Assembly (NCBI GenBank): GCA_039933315.1
Contig: JBDTOI010000229.1
Location: 1-6,079, forward strand
Direction: 5' to 3'
DNA length: 6,079 bases
Origin: DASXRU01 sp039933315
GTDB taxonomy: Bacteria; Acidobacteriota; Blastocatellia; Pyrinomonadales; Pyrinomonadaceae
Below are positions 1 to 5,992 of the stretch, piece after piece. The notes beneath the pieces are model-generated. The model ran no database searches, was not told the DNA's origin, and saw only the letters and a list, made by a program, of their open reading frames with translations. Every line of letters begins with the position of its first letter. The stretch's first letter is position 1. The translations under genes and the position numbers were made by a program.

Positions 1-178
1 CCGGCTGAAATACCACCACGCAGATCAACAACTTACGAGTGGGTTTCCTAAGAAGTCGCGAGAAAGGAAAGACATAAGGCGCGAAGAAGAGAAGACAAGA
101 CTCCCTCACGCTTCGTGTCTGAACCCACACGATCCAATCCGGCGCAAGACTTTAAACTTACTGTCCGGGCGGCTTTAC

Positions 179-208
179 TGTACAACCGTAACCCACCACA
201 AATATACT
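179..208 (+). promoter_or_regulatory. Candidate sigma-70-type promoter for the M3 peptidase gene
   Basis: A -10-like TATACT (203-208, one mismatch to TATAAT) follows a weaker -35-like TGTACA (179-184, four of six matches to TTGACA) with an 18-base spacer. Transcription would start near base 215, giving a leader of about 57 bases before the ATG at 272. The -10 match is good and the -35 is mediocre, so this is a prediction from sequence only. Confidence 0.4.
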
Positions 209-257
209 AACGGCCTCGATGATCTCTTCCGTTACTGGCGCAGTGCAACTCATTCAT

Positions 258-263
258 AAAGGA
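258..263 (+). promoter_or_regulatory. Ribosome binding site of the M3 peptidase gene
   Basis: AAAGGA ends 8 bases before the ATG at 272, a normal Shine-Dalgarno spacing. It supports this ATG, which also begins a typical signal peptide. Confidence 0.7.
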
Positions 264-271
264 CAAAACTC

Positions 272-2401
272 ATGCGTAATCTCATCATTCGTCTTTTCAC
301 GGTGGTTTCTCTAATGGCCGTGATCAGTTTGGTTATTGCGTCCCCGGCGGATCCAAATCCGCTGCTGGCTAAATGGGAAGGACCATACGGCGGAGTGCCT
401 CCTTTTGACCGCGTCCAGGTGCCACTCTTCAAGCCGGCCCTGGAAACTGCGATGGCCGAACAGCTCGTCGAGACTGAACGCGTTGCCACGAATCCGGCAG
501 CGCCTACTTTTGAAAATACTATCGTGGCCCTGGAAAAAACCGGGCGCACACTTGACCGGGTCACGACGCTTTACGGCGTCTGGAGCGCCACCATGAACGG
601 CCCGGAGTTCCAGGTGGTGCAGCGTGAAATGGCGCCAAAGCTAGCGGCCTTCAACGATAAGATTACCCAGAACGAAAAACTCTTCCGCCGTATCGAGGCC
701 GTTTACAACTCGCGAACCAGGTCCCGCATGACGCCGGAACAAAAGCGCCTCGCCTGGCTCTACTACACCAACTTCGTTCGCGCGGGCGCGCGGCTGAACA
801 GCGAAGCTAAACAGCGTCTGTCGCAAATCAATCAGCAACTCGCGGGACTGTACACCCGCTTCAGCCAGAACGTGCTGGCGGAAGAGACCGATCAGTTCCT
901 CACACTCAAGAACGAAACGGACCTCGCCGGTCTGCCGCAATCAGTGCGGGACGCCGCTGCATCCGCAGCCACGACCAGGAAGCAGACAGGCGCGTGGGTG
1001 ATTATGAACACGCGCTCCGCGGTGGATCCGTTCCTGACATACTCCGACCGGCGCGACCTGCGGGAAAAGGGCTGGCGGATGTTTGTGAATAGAGGGGATA
1101 ACGGCGACGAACACGACAACAACAAAACCATCACCGAGATCCTGCAACTGCGCGCCGAACGCGCCAAGCTGCTGGGGTTTGCCACGCACGCACATTGGCG
1201 GTTGGAAAATGCCATGGCCCGGACGCCGGAGCGCGCGATGGAATTGATGGAAGCAGTATGGAAACCAGCAGTAGCGCGGGTGCATGAGGAAGTGGCCGAT
1301 ATGCAGAAGCTGGCCGACAAAGAGAATGCGGGGTTCAAGATTGCGCCCTGGGACTATCGTTATTACGCCGAGAAGGTACGGAAGGAGCGATACGATCTCG
1401 ATCAGAATCTAGTGAAACCCTACCTGCAACTGGAGAAGTTACGCGAAGGTATCTTCTGGGTAGCCGGAGAACTCTTTGGTTTCAACTTCACCCCGACGAA
1501 CAACGTGACGGTGGCCCATCCCGACATTCATGTCTGGGAAGTAACCGACAGAACAACCAAACGACATATCGGGCTGTGGTACTTCGACCCGTATGCCCGG
1601 GCCGGAAAACGATCGGGCGCCTGGATGAATGCGTACCGCACACAGGAACGCGTGAATGGCAACATCACGACCATCGTTTCAAATAACGCCAACTTCGCTA
1701 AGGGCAAACCGGGCGAGCCGCTGCTCATTTCCTGGGACGACGCGACGACAATGTTTCACGAGTTTGGGCATGCTCTACATGGGCTGAATTCCACCGTCAC
1801 ATATCCTTCGCTATCGGGCACGGCGGTCTCACGCGACTACGTCGAGTTTCCCTCGCAGCTCATGGAGCACTGGCTCTCCACGCCCGAAGTGCTCCAGCGC
1901 TTTGCCCTTCATTACCAGACGGGCAAGCCTATTCCGCAGACACTGGTAGAACGCATCGCGCGCTCGGCAACTTTCAATGAAGGCTTTGAGACGGTCGAAT
2001 ACCTGGCCGCCGCCCTGGTTGACATGAAGGTGCATCTCGCGGGTGATCGCACGATTGACGCCGATGCTTTTGAAAAAGAGACGCTCGCAGCGCTAGGCAT
2101 GCCGGACGAGATCGTGATGCGCCACCGCATGCCGCATTTCCTGCATGTGTTCGCCAGCGACGGATACTCAGCGGGGTACTACAGTTACCTCTGGTCAGAT
2201 GTTTTGACCGCGGACGCGTTCGGTGCCTTCGTCGAGGGTGGTGGTCCGTATGACAAGCGGGTTGCGGCGCGTTTGCGTAAATACATTTTCTCAGTGGGAA
2301 ACACGGTCGATCCGGCCGAAGGCTATCGCGCCTTTCGTGGCCGCGACCCGCGGGTGGATGCCCTGATGAAGAAGCGCGGCTTTCCCGTGGCGAAATACTG
2401 A
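272..2401 (+). CDS. Exported M3-family zinc oligopeptidase (peptidyl-dipeptidase Dcp / oligopeptidase A type)
   Basis: This is a 709-residue zinc metallopeptidase that cleaves short peptides. Residues 1 to about 24 look like a Sec signal peptide: Arg at positions 2 and 7, a hydrophobic core, and a probable cut after VIA or VIAS. There is no lipobox Cys, so a soluble periplasmic or secreted enzyme is expected. The N-terminal helical part contains the family's P-x-F-x-NTI-x-ALE pattern (residues 78-88). The catalytic HEFGHALH lies at 496-503, with H496 and H500 as zinc ligands and E497 as the base. E525 in VEFPSQ, 29 residues after H496, is the expected third ligand. The GYSAGYYSYLW segment (631-641) carries the conserved substrate-binding tyrosines (Y632 and Y639 by analogy with thimet oligopeptidase). 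The C-terminal AFRGRDPRVDALMKKRG is also family-typical. Length and motifs are complete. Choosing between dipeptidyl carboxypeptidase and endo-oligopeptidase activity is not possible from sequence. The gene appears monocistronic. Confidence 0.95.
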   Translation: MRNLIIRLFTVVSLMAVISLVIASPADPNPLLAKWEGPYGGVPPFDRVQVPLFKPALETAMAEQLVETERVATNPAAPTFENTIVALEKTGRTLDRVTTLYGVWSATMNGPEFQVVQREMAPKLAAFNDKITQNEKLFRRIEAVYNSRTRSRMTPEQKRLAWLYYTNFVRAGARLNSEAKQRLSQINQQLAGLYTRFSQNVLAEETDQFLTLKNETDLAGLPQSVRDAAASAATTRKQTGAWVIMNTRSAVDPFLTYSDRRDLREKGWRMFVNRGDNGDEHDNNKTITEILQLRAERAKLLGFATHAHWRLENAMARTPERAMELMEAVWKPAVARVHEEVADMQKLADKENAGFKIAPWDYRYYAEKVRKERYDLDQNLVKPYLQLEKLREGIFWVAGELFGFNFTPTNNVTVAHPDIHVWEVTDRTTKRHIGLWYFDPYARAGKRSGAWMNAYRTQERVNGNITTIVSNNANFAKGKPGEPLLISWDDATTMFHEFGHALHGLNSTVTYPSLSGTAVSRDYVEFPSQLMEHWLSTPEVLQRFALHYQTGKPIPQTLVERIARSATFNEGFETVEYLAAALVDMKVHLAGDRTIDADAFEKETLAALGMPDEIVMRHRMPHFLHVFASDGYSAGYYSYLWSDVLTADAFGAFVEGGGPYDKRVAARLRKYIFSVGNTVDPAEGYRAFRGRDPRVDALMKKRGFPVAKY

Positions 2402-2428
2402 AGCCTATTGAAGCCGGCTTGGACCTTT

Positions 2429-2478
2429 AACTCCGAAGGAGTTCGCAAATTCTAGCCCAGGGTTTCCTACCCTGGGTT
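2429..2478 (+). repeat. Repeat unit, copy A of the composite element
   Basis: In order: stem AACTCC, loop GAA, stem GGAGTT; a linker containing GCAAATT (2445-2451); then CCCAGGG, a 7-base loop, and CCCTGGG. The second stem extends outward to 11 pairs (2452-2462 with 2470-2480), including one G-T. Copy B lies inverted at 2559-2608. Confidence 0.85.
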
Positions 2479-2501
2479 AGCGCAAGATGGGCTTGGAAGT
2501 T

Positions 2502-2535
2502 AACTCTGAAGGAGTTAGTGAACTCTTTCAGAGTT
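2502..2535. repeat. Central hairpin of the composite element
   Basis: AACTCTGAAGGAGTT (2502-2516) and AACTCTTTCAGAGTT (2521-2535) pair over their full 15 bases with a single G-T wobble, leaving a 4-base loop AGTG. Each half can alternatively fold alone into a 5-6 bp stem with a three-base loop, so two competing folds are possible. Confidence 0.75.
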
Positions 2536-2558
2536 GGAATGTTTGCCGGCCCGACCTA

Positions 2559-2608
2559 AACCCAGGGTAGGAAACCCTGGGCTGAAATTTGCCAACGCCT
2601 TCGGCGTA
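2559..2608 (-). repeat. Repeat unit, copy B (inverted) of the composite element
   Basis: Read on the - strand it has the same order as copy A: stem ACGCC, loop GAA, stem GGCGT; GCAAATT at 2586-2592; then the CCCAGGG/CCCTGGG hairpin. The T-A pair of copy A's first stem (2432 with 2440) is a G-C pair here (2605 with 2597), a compensatory change. The outermost pair of copy A's stem is lost. Confidence 0.85.
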
Positions 2609-2690
2609 CTTCCGCAAGCACTTCTTGTGCACAGCGGTATGAAGCCATTATCTGCGCGTAGCTAGACCGCAAATAGCTGCAGTCAGGAAG

Positions 2691-2707
2691 GCGGGCTTGC
2701 TTCCGCT
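2691..2707 (-). repeat. Degenerate copy of the hairpin repeat seen at 4289-4305
   Basis: This 17-base stretch matches the reverse complement of 4289-4305 at 15 of 17 positions, including an exact 10-base core GCGGGCTTGC (2691-2700). It covers the possible TTG start at 2697. That argues that the sequence here is intergenic repeat rather than protein-coding. Confidence 0.5.
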
Positions 2708-2726
2708 CTTTCCACTAGAGTTTGAA

Positions 2727-3497
2727 GTGCTAAGAAAAGCAATCGTTCGGCCTCCGAGCGCTAATTTCGGCGAAGGTCTGACTACTGTTGACCTGGGCTC
2801 GCCGGATTATGAGCGCGCGCTTGCGCAACATGAAGCGTACTGCGCAGCGTTGCAGCAAAGCGGCCTGGAGCTATTGCGCCTGGACTCTGAAGCAGCGCAT
2901 CCCGATTCAACATTCGTCGAAGACACGGCCGTACTGGTTAAAGGGTGCGCTATCCTGACCCGGCCAGGAGCTTCGAGCCGGGTTGAAGAAGTCCTTAGCA
3001 TCAGGGCAGTACTCGCGCACCACTACTCCGAATTACATACCATTGAAGCGCCAGGGACACTGGACGGTGGCGACGTTTGCGAAGCTGCGGACCATTTCTT
3101 TATCGGCGTTTCCGAGCGCACAAATGAACCCGGAGCGCGCCAGTTAGCCACTCTGTTGGCATCGTGCGGTTACAGTTCGGCCCTCGTGGATATTCGAGGA
3201 GTGCCCGGCATTCTGCACTTGAAGAGCGGGCTCGCGTACCTGAGTGACAACCGTCTCGCAGTAATTCCGACGCTGGCAGAATATGAACAGTTCCGCGGCT
3301 ACGACGTCATCATGGTGGCTTCGAGCGAGCAATACGCGGCAAACTGCATTTGCATCAACGATCACATCCTGGTTGCGGCTGGTTATCCGCTCTTCGAAAA
3401 ACATTTGCGCGAACTGGGATTGGAGACGATAGCGCTCGAGATGTCAGAGTTTCAGAAGATGGATGGCGGGTTAAGCTGTTTGTCTTTGCGCTTCTAA
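2727..3497 (+). CDS. ddaH: N(G),N(G)-dimethylarginine dimethylaminohydrolase (DDAH)
   Basis: DDAH hydrolyses asymmetric dimethylarginine or monomethylarginine to citrulline plus the methylamine. It belongs to the cytoplasmic pentein (guanidine-modifying) fold. From the GTG at 2727 the protein has 256 residues, close to the roughly 254 of Pseudomonas DDAH. The motif residues then fall at the known places: D60 and E65 in PDSTFVED, D113 in LDGGD, R131 in SERTN, H164 in LHLKSGLAYL, and the nucleophile C251 in the C-terminal DGGLSCLSLRF. Arginine deiminases are much longer, so DDAH is preferred. Start choice: TTG at 2697 has a better Shine-Dalgarno sequence (AGGAAGG, 2685-2691). It would add ten hydrophobic, non-conserved residues encoded in repeat-like DNA. 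GTG 2727 has only a weak TAGAG (2716-2720) but matches the family N-terminus (VLRKAIVRPP). No clear promoter of its own is visible. tatD follows after 4 bases. Confidence 0.93.
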   Translation: MLRKAIVRPPSANFGEGLTTVDLGSPDYERALAQHEAYCAALQQSGLELLRLDSEAAHPDSTFVEDTAVLVKGCAILTRPGASSRVEEVLSIRAVLAHHYSELHTIEAPGTLDGGDVCEAADHFFIGVSERTNEPGARQLATLLASCGYSSALVDIRGVPGILHLKSGLAYLSDNRLAVIPTLAEYEQFRGYDVIMVASSEQYAANCICINDHILVAAGYPLFEKHLRELGLETIALEMSEFQKMDGGLSCLSLRF

Positions 3498-3501
3498 AAA
3501 C

Positions 3502-4287
3502 ATGTTTGTAGACTCCCACGCTCACATTGACGGGGCGGAGTACGACGCCGATCGTGATGAAGTCATCGCCCGGGCGCGCGAGGCCGGCGTGGTGGCGATT
3601 CTTAACGTAGGCACCGGGGATCCTAATGCCGGCGGTTTCGAGCGGGCGATCGAATTAGCCGAACAGCACCAGGACATTTACGCAGCCATCGGCGTCCATC
3701 CACATGATGCGCGGCTGTTCGACGACGGGGCCGAAGAAACACTTCGGCGCCTGATCTCCGGAAGTAAACGAGTAGTGGCGTGGGGCGAGATTGGCCTCGA
3801 CTATCATTACGACAACTCGCCCCGCGACGTGCAAGGTGACGTGTTCCGGCGTCAGTTGCGCGTGGCGCAAGAATTCAGTCTGCCGCTAATCATCCATTCC
3901 CGCGAAGCCGATGATGACACCATCAACATCCTGCGTGAGGAGTTGACCGGGTACGATCGTGGTGGAGTGCTCCATTGTTTTGGTGGGACGATGACCATGG
4001 CCCAAAGCGCCATCGAACTGGGCTTCTACATCTCGTTCGCCGGAGTCGTGACCTTTAAGAATGCGAAAGACTTGCGCGAAGTCGCCCGGAGATTGCCACT
4101 TGATCGCCTGCTGATTGAGACTGACTGTCCCTATCTGACCCCAGTGCCGTTTCGTGGGAAGAGGAATGAGCCCGCGCGGGTAGTCGAGGTGGCGCGATGC
4201 CTGGCTGAACTTCACGGCATGGAGATTGAAGAGATGGGCCGGATTACCAGCCAGAACTTCAGCCAACTGTTTCAGGTGCAGGTTTAA
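3502..4287 (+). CDS. tatD: TatD-family metal-dependent hydrolase (putative DNase)
   Basis: This is a 261-residue TIM-barrel protein of the amidohydrolase superfamily, TatD/YcfH/YjjV group. All metal-ligand motifs are present in order: DSHAHID with H6 and H8, the GVHPH loop (64-68), E96 in WGEIGLDYH, H132 in IIHSREA, H158 in LHCFGG, and D208 in ETDCPYL. Family members have been reported to act as 3'-5' exonucleases or DNases, and some as D-aminoacyl-tRNA deacylases; sequence alone does not decide between them. Despite the name, no role in Tat export should be inferred. The ATG lies 4 bases after the ddaH stop and has no clear Shine-Dalgarno sequence, so translation probably depends on coupling to ddaH. 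The length is normal for the family and nothing is missing. A hairpin starts 2 bases after the stop codon. Confidence 0.95.
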   Translation: MFVDSHAHIDGAEYDADRDEVIARAREAGVVAILNVGTGDPNAGGFERAIELAEQHQDIYAAIGVHPHDARLFDDGAEETLRRLISGSKRVVAWGEIGLDYHYDNSPRDVQGDVFRRQLRVAQEFSLPLIIHSREADDDTINILREELTGYDRGGVLHCFGGTMTMAQSAIELGFYISFAGVVTFKNAKDLREVARRLPLDRLLIETDCPYLTPVPFRGKRNEPARVVEVARCLAELHGMEIEEMGRITSQNFSQLFQVQV

Positions 4288-4288
4288 G

Positions 4289-4306
4289 AGCGGGGGCAAG
4301 CCCGCT
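4289..4306. repeat. Short GC-rich hairpin directly after tatD
   Basis: AGCGGG (4289-4294) pairs with CCCGCT (4301-4306) around a 6-base loop, starting 2 bases after the TAA of tatD. Only a short TTCT follows, so it is at best a weak terminator. A diverged inverted copy of the same sequence lies at 2691-2707, suggesting a dispersed repeat. Confidence 0.55.
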
Positions 4307-4308
4307 TC

Positions 4309-4366
4309 TAGTGGCACAGACTTTAGTCTGTGGATCAATAATCACAGACTGAAGTCCGTGCCACTA
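4309..4366. repeat. Nested palindromic repeat between tatD and yajQ
   Basis: The 24-base arms 4309-4332 and 4343-4366 are inverted copies with 22 of 24 matches, around a 10-base loop. One of the two differences is a tolerable G-T pair. Arm one is itself a palindrome: CACAGACT (4315-4322) against AGTCTGTG (4325-4332). Arm two can form the same fold with one mismatch. It lies between the tatD stop and the yajQ promoter and could act as a transcript 3' end or a barrier. There is no T-run, so it is not a textbook intrinsic terminator. Confidence 0.85.
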
Positions 4367-4383
4367 AGGCGTTAGAGAACACT

Positions 4384-4412
4384 TTCACATGCTGCCGTTT
4401 TGGTGTTATGCT
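4384..4412 (+). promoter_or_regulatory. Extended -10 sigma-70-type promoter for yajQ and the polyprenyl synthase gene
   Basis: The -35 TTCACA (4384-4389) has one mismatch to TTGACA. The spacer is exactly 17 bases and the -10 is TATGCT (4407-4412, two mismatches). A TG at 4404-4405 one base before the -10 gives an extended -10 element. The predicted start point near 4419 lies downstream of the ATG at 4389, so translation from 4389 would be excluded and the ATG at 4458 favoured. Confidence 0.6.
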
Positions 4413-4437
4413 CGCGGCGATCAGCATTTCGCCGGCA

Positions 4438-4443
4438 AGAGGA
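4438..4443 (+). promoter_or_regulatory. Possible ribosome binding site of yajQ
   Basis: AGAGGA is the only purine-rich Shine-Dalgarno-like word in the leader. It ends 14 bases before the ATG at 4458, longer than the usual 5-10. Either initiation is inefficient or the site is not used. Confidence 0.35.
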
Positions 4444-4457
4444 TTTGTCACCTGAAC

Positions 4458-4955
4458 ATGGCCCAACAAAACTCATTTGACGTTGTTTCCCAAGTCGATA
4501 ACGCCGAAGTCACAAACGCAATTCACCAGACAATGAAAGAAGTGCAACAGCGCTTTGACTTCAAAGGCAGCGCCGCTAATGTGGCCTTGGAAGACAAAGA
4601 GCTCGTGCTCTCCGCTGAGGACGAAACCAAGCTGCGCAATATGAACGACATCCTGCAGCAGAAACTGGTGCGTCGCGGCGTGCCGCTGAAGGCCTTCACT
4701 TATGGCAAAGCCGAACCGGCCGCCGGCGGCACCGTGCGGCAGAAGGTTGCCATACAGCAGGGAATTCCCCAGGAGAAGGCAAAAGAGATCGTGCGGTTTA
4801 TCAAAGACTCCAAGGCAAAGGTCCAGGCCGCCATTCAGGGCGATGTGGTACGCATCAGCGGCAAGGATCGCGACACGCTTCAGGACATTATCGCCAAACT
4901 TAAGGCCAAAGACTTCGGCATTGATATGCAGTTCACGAATTATCGAAACAACTAG
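4458..4955 (+). CDS. yajQ: YajQ-family nucleotide/RNA-binding protein (possible cyclic di-GMP receptor)
   Basis: This 165-residue cytoplasmic protein of the UPF0234/YajQ family has two ferredoxin-like domains. E. coli YajQ has about 163 residues. Family hallmarks are visible: NSFDVVSQVD at the N-terminus (5-14), QRFDFKGS (31-38), VRQKVAIQQGI (93-103), and the C-terminal IVRFIKDSKAKVQAAIQGD...VRISGKDRDTLQ block (111-142). E. coli YajQ binds nucleotides or RNA, and a Xanthomonas homologue has been reported as a cyclic di-GMP receptor acting with a transcription factor; whether this protein binds c-di-GMP is unknown. An ATG at 4389 would add 23 residues, but they have no counterpart in the family and the predicted promoter overlaps that codon, so 4458 is chosen. 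The polyprenyl synthase gene follows 14 bases after the stop, probably in the same transcript. Confidence 0.93.
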   Translation: MAQQNSFDVVSQVDNAEVTNAIHQTMKEVQQRFDFKGSAANVALEDKELVLSAEDETKLRNMNDILQQKLVRRGVPLKAFTYGKAEPAAGGTVRQKVAIQQGIPQEKAKEIVRFIKDSKAKVQAAIQGDVVRISGKDRDTLQDIIAKLKAKDFGIDMQFTNYRNN

Positions 4956-4969
4956 CGGCGTTACAGGTT

Positions 4970-5989
4970 ATGCAGACTCCCAGTATCAGCGCAGAAATCG
5001 AGGGTCCGCAGGTCTCGGCCTTGCGCGTCTTTAGCCTGGTCGCTCCGGAGTTGGCGTTAGTGGAAGAGGAGTTTGAGCGCCAGGCCCACTCCAACATCCA
5101 GGTGATTGCCTATATCGGAGACTACCTGAGGGCTTCGGGCGGCAAGCGTGTGCGACCGGCGCTGACGATTCTTTCAATTTATGCTGTGGGCGGTGACGGA
5201 TCGCGGCACAACTCGATACGCATGGCCACCGTGATGGAGTTTCTGCATACAGCAACGCTGGTGCACGACGACATCATTGATAAAGCGGAAACTCGTCGCA
5301 ATCGTCCCTCGATCAATGCTCAATTTGGTAATCAAACAGCGGTGCTGATGGGCGACTGGCTCTACATGTCGGCGTTTGAGACCAGCCTCGCGGAACGCTC
5401 GCTGCAAATACTGGACATCCTCACTGCCGTCACGCGGAAGATGACTGAGGGAGAGTTGTTGCAGTTGACGCTGCTGGGCCAGACAAGCGTCACCGAAGAG
5501 CAGTACTTCGAAGTCACTACCCGCAAGACTGCCTACCTGTTCAGCGCCTGCTGCGAGATTGGCGCCATCCTGGGCGGCGCTGGACCCGACGCGCAGCAGC
5601 GGATGAGAGACTACGGCATGAGTCTGGGCACAGCCTTTCAACTGGTCGACGACTTGCTTGATTTTACGGAGTCGGAGGAGTCTCTGGGTAAACCGACAGG
5701 TGTTGACCTGCTGGAAGGGAAGTTGACTCTGCCTTTGATCTACCTGCTTGAGAACGAGCCCGCAGCGCGCACGGCAGTAGAAACGGCGATGATCGATGGT
5801 AGCTATGAGAATGTTTCGCGGGCAGAGTTGCTGGAAGTGCTGGAACGAAGTGGGGCCATCGCCCGCGCCCGCCGCCGGGCCTATGAATACGCCAAGACGG
5901 CCAGGGCATTGCTGGAAACCTTGCCCGCGTCAGAATATGCCGACGCCCTCCGGGGCATTCCCACCTACATAATCGAACGAAACCGGTAG
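4970..5989 (+). CDS. Long-chain trans-polyprenyl diphosphate synthase (IspB/HepT-like)
   Basis: This 339-residue, all-helical prenyltransferase adds isopentenyl diphosphate units to an allylic diphosphate, making the side chain of menaquinone or ubiquinone. Diagnostic motifs appear in order: GGKRVRP (57-63), the first aspartate-rich motif DDIID (100-104) followed by RR (109-110), GELLQL (161-166), KTAYLF (186-191), the second aspartate-rich motif DDLLD (227-231), and GKLTLPLI (250-257). The fifth residue before DDIID is Ala (A95 in FLHTATLVHDD), as in E. coli octaprenyl synthase and unlike the bulky aromatic residue of short-chain farnesyl/geranylgeranyl enzymes, so a long product is inferred. 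Exact chain length cannot be read from the sequence. The gene starts 14 bases after yajQ with only a weak CAGG (4964-4967) before the ATG, so it is probably co-transcribed and translated partly by coupling. A strong palindromic repeat starts 4 bases after the stop. Confidence 0.94.
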   Translation: MQTPSISAEIEGPQVSALRVFSLVAPELALVEEEFERQAHSNIQVIAYIGDYLRASGGKRVRPALTILSIYAVGGDGSRHNSIRMATVMEFLHTATLVHDDIIDKAETRRNRPSINAQFGNQTAVLMGDWLYMSAFETSLAERSLQILDILTAVTRKMTEGELLQLTLLGQTSVTEEQYFEVTTRKTAYLFSACCEIGAILGGAGPDAQQRMRDYGMSLGTAFQLVDDLLDFTESEESLGKPTGVDLLEGKLTLPLIYLLENEPAARTAVETAMIDGSYENVSRAELLEVLERSGAIARARRRAYEYAKTARALLETLPASEYADALRGIPTYIIERNR

Positions 5990-5992
5990 CTG

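Larger units (their letters stand above)
1..271. other. Upstream region without a confident gene
   Basis: No convincing gene is visible here. One + frame stays open from base 2 to a TAA at 257-259 (85 codons). It has no ATG, GTG or TTG start, and its product would be rich in Lys, Arg and His with no motif I recognise. It could be the tail of a gene starting before the window, but it is more likely chance. Bases about 55-100 are strongly purine-rich on the + strand (GAAAGG, GCGCGAAGAAGAG-like words), resembling the degenerate GCG/AAAG-type intergenic tracts I associate with Acidobacteriota-like genomes. The last 100 bases contain the probable promoter and ribosome binding site of the peptidase gene. 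Confidence 0.5.
2416..2608. repeat. Composite nested palindromic repeat (paired REP-like element)
   Basis: The outer arms 2429-2478 and 2559-2608 are inverted copies, matching at 44 of 50 positions without gaps. Their inner 25 bases (2454-2478 against 2559-2583) match perfectly. Each arm holds two hairpins of its own: a small one with a three-base GAA/TTC loop (2429-2443 and 2595-2607), and a CCCAGGG/CCCTGGG stem with a 7-base loop (2456-2476 and 2561-2581). Between the arms, 2490-2516 repeats 2416-2443 directly (GGCTTGGA, then AACTC[C/T]GAAGGAGTT, with a 1-base length difference). The segment 2502-2516 can pair with 2521-2535 over 15 base pairs including one G-T. The layout resembles paired REP elements (BIMEs). 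I see no transposase and no clear target-site duplication. Confidence 0.85.
2402..2696. other. Repeat-filled gap between the peptidase and DDAH genes
   Basis: This gap has no gene. Bases 2411-2420 form a perfect 10-base palindrome (AAGCCGGCTT), and 2416-2608 is a composite palindromic repeat described separately. Bases 2618-2630 could form a small GCAC/GTGC hairpin. Downstream of it I see no convincing promoter for the DDAH gene: TTGTGC (2625-2630) has no acceptable -10 partner. There is also no GC-rich stem followed by a T-run that would mark a standard intrinsic terminator for the peptidase gene. Confidence 0.6.

Noticed and set aside
1..17. The first 17 bases resemble a conserved bacterial 23S rRNA segment (TGAAATACCACC).
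   Set aside because: As far as I can recall the 23S sequence, the match stops at about base 17 and the following bases do not continue it. It is probably coincidence.
892..1338. A 148-codon - strand open frame inside the peptidase gene.
   Set aside because: It is fully antisense to a gene with complete family motifs, and its Ser/Arg/Cys-rich product looks like a frame shadow in GC-rich DNA.
2429..2608. Possible CRISPR-like array or MITE.
   Set aside because: The copies are inverted, not directly repeated with regular spacers, and there are no cas genes. For a MITE I see no clear target-site duplication, so REP-like is the safer label.
3886..4338. A 150-codon - strand open frame covering the end of tatD and the adjacent repeat.
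   Set aside because: It is antisense to conserved TatD motifs and starts inside the palindromic repeat, so it is a repeat-derived artefact.
4702..5034. A 110-codon + strand frame overlapping yajQ and the start of the synthase gene.
   Set aside because: It is out of frame with two well-supported genes, and its Arg/Pro/Ser-rich composition is typical of an alternate frame.
5174..5641. A 155-codon - strand open frame inside the polyprenyl synthase gene.
   Set aside because: It is antisense to both substrate-binding regions and has no recognisable motif or promoter.
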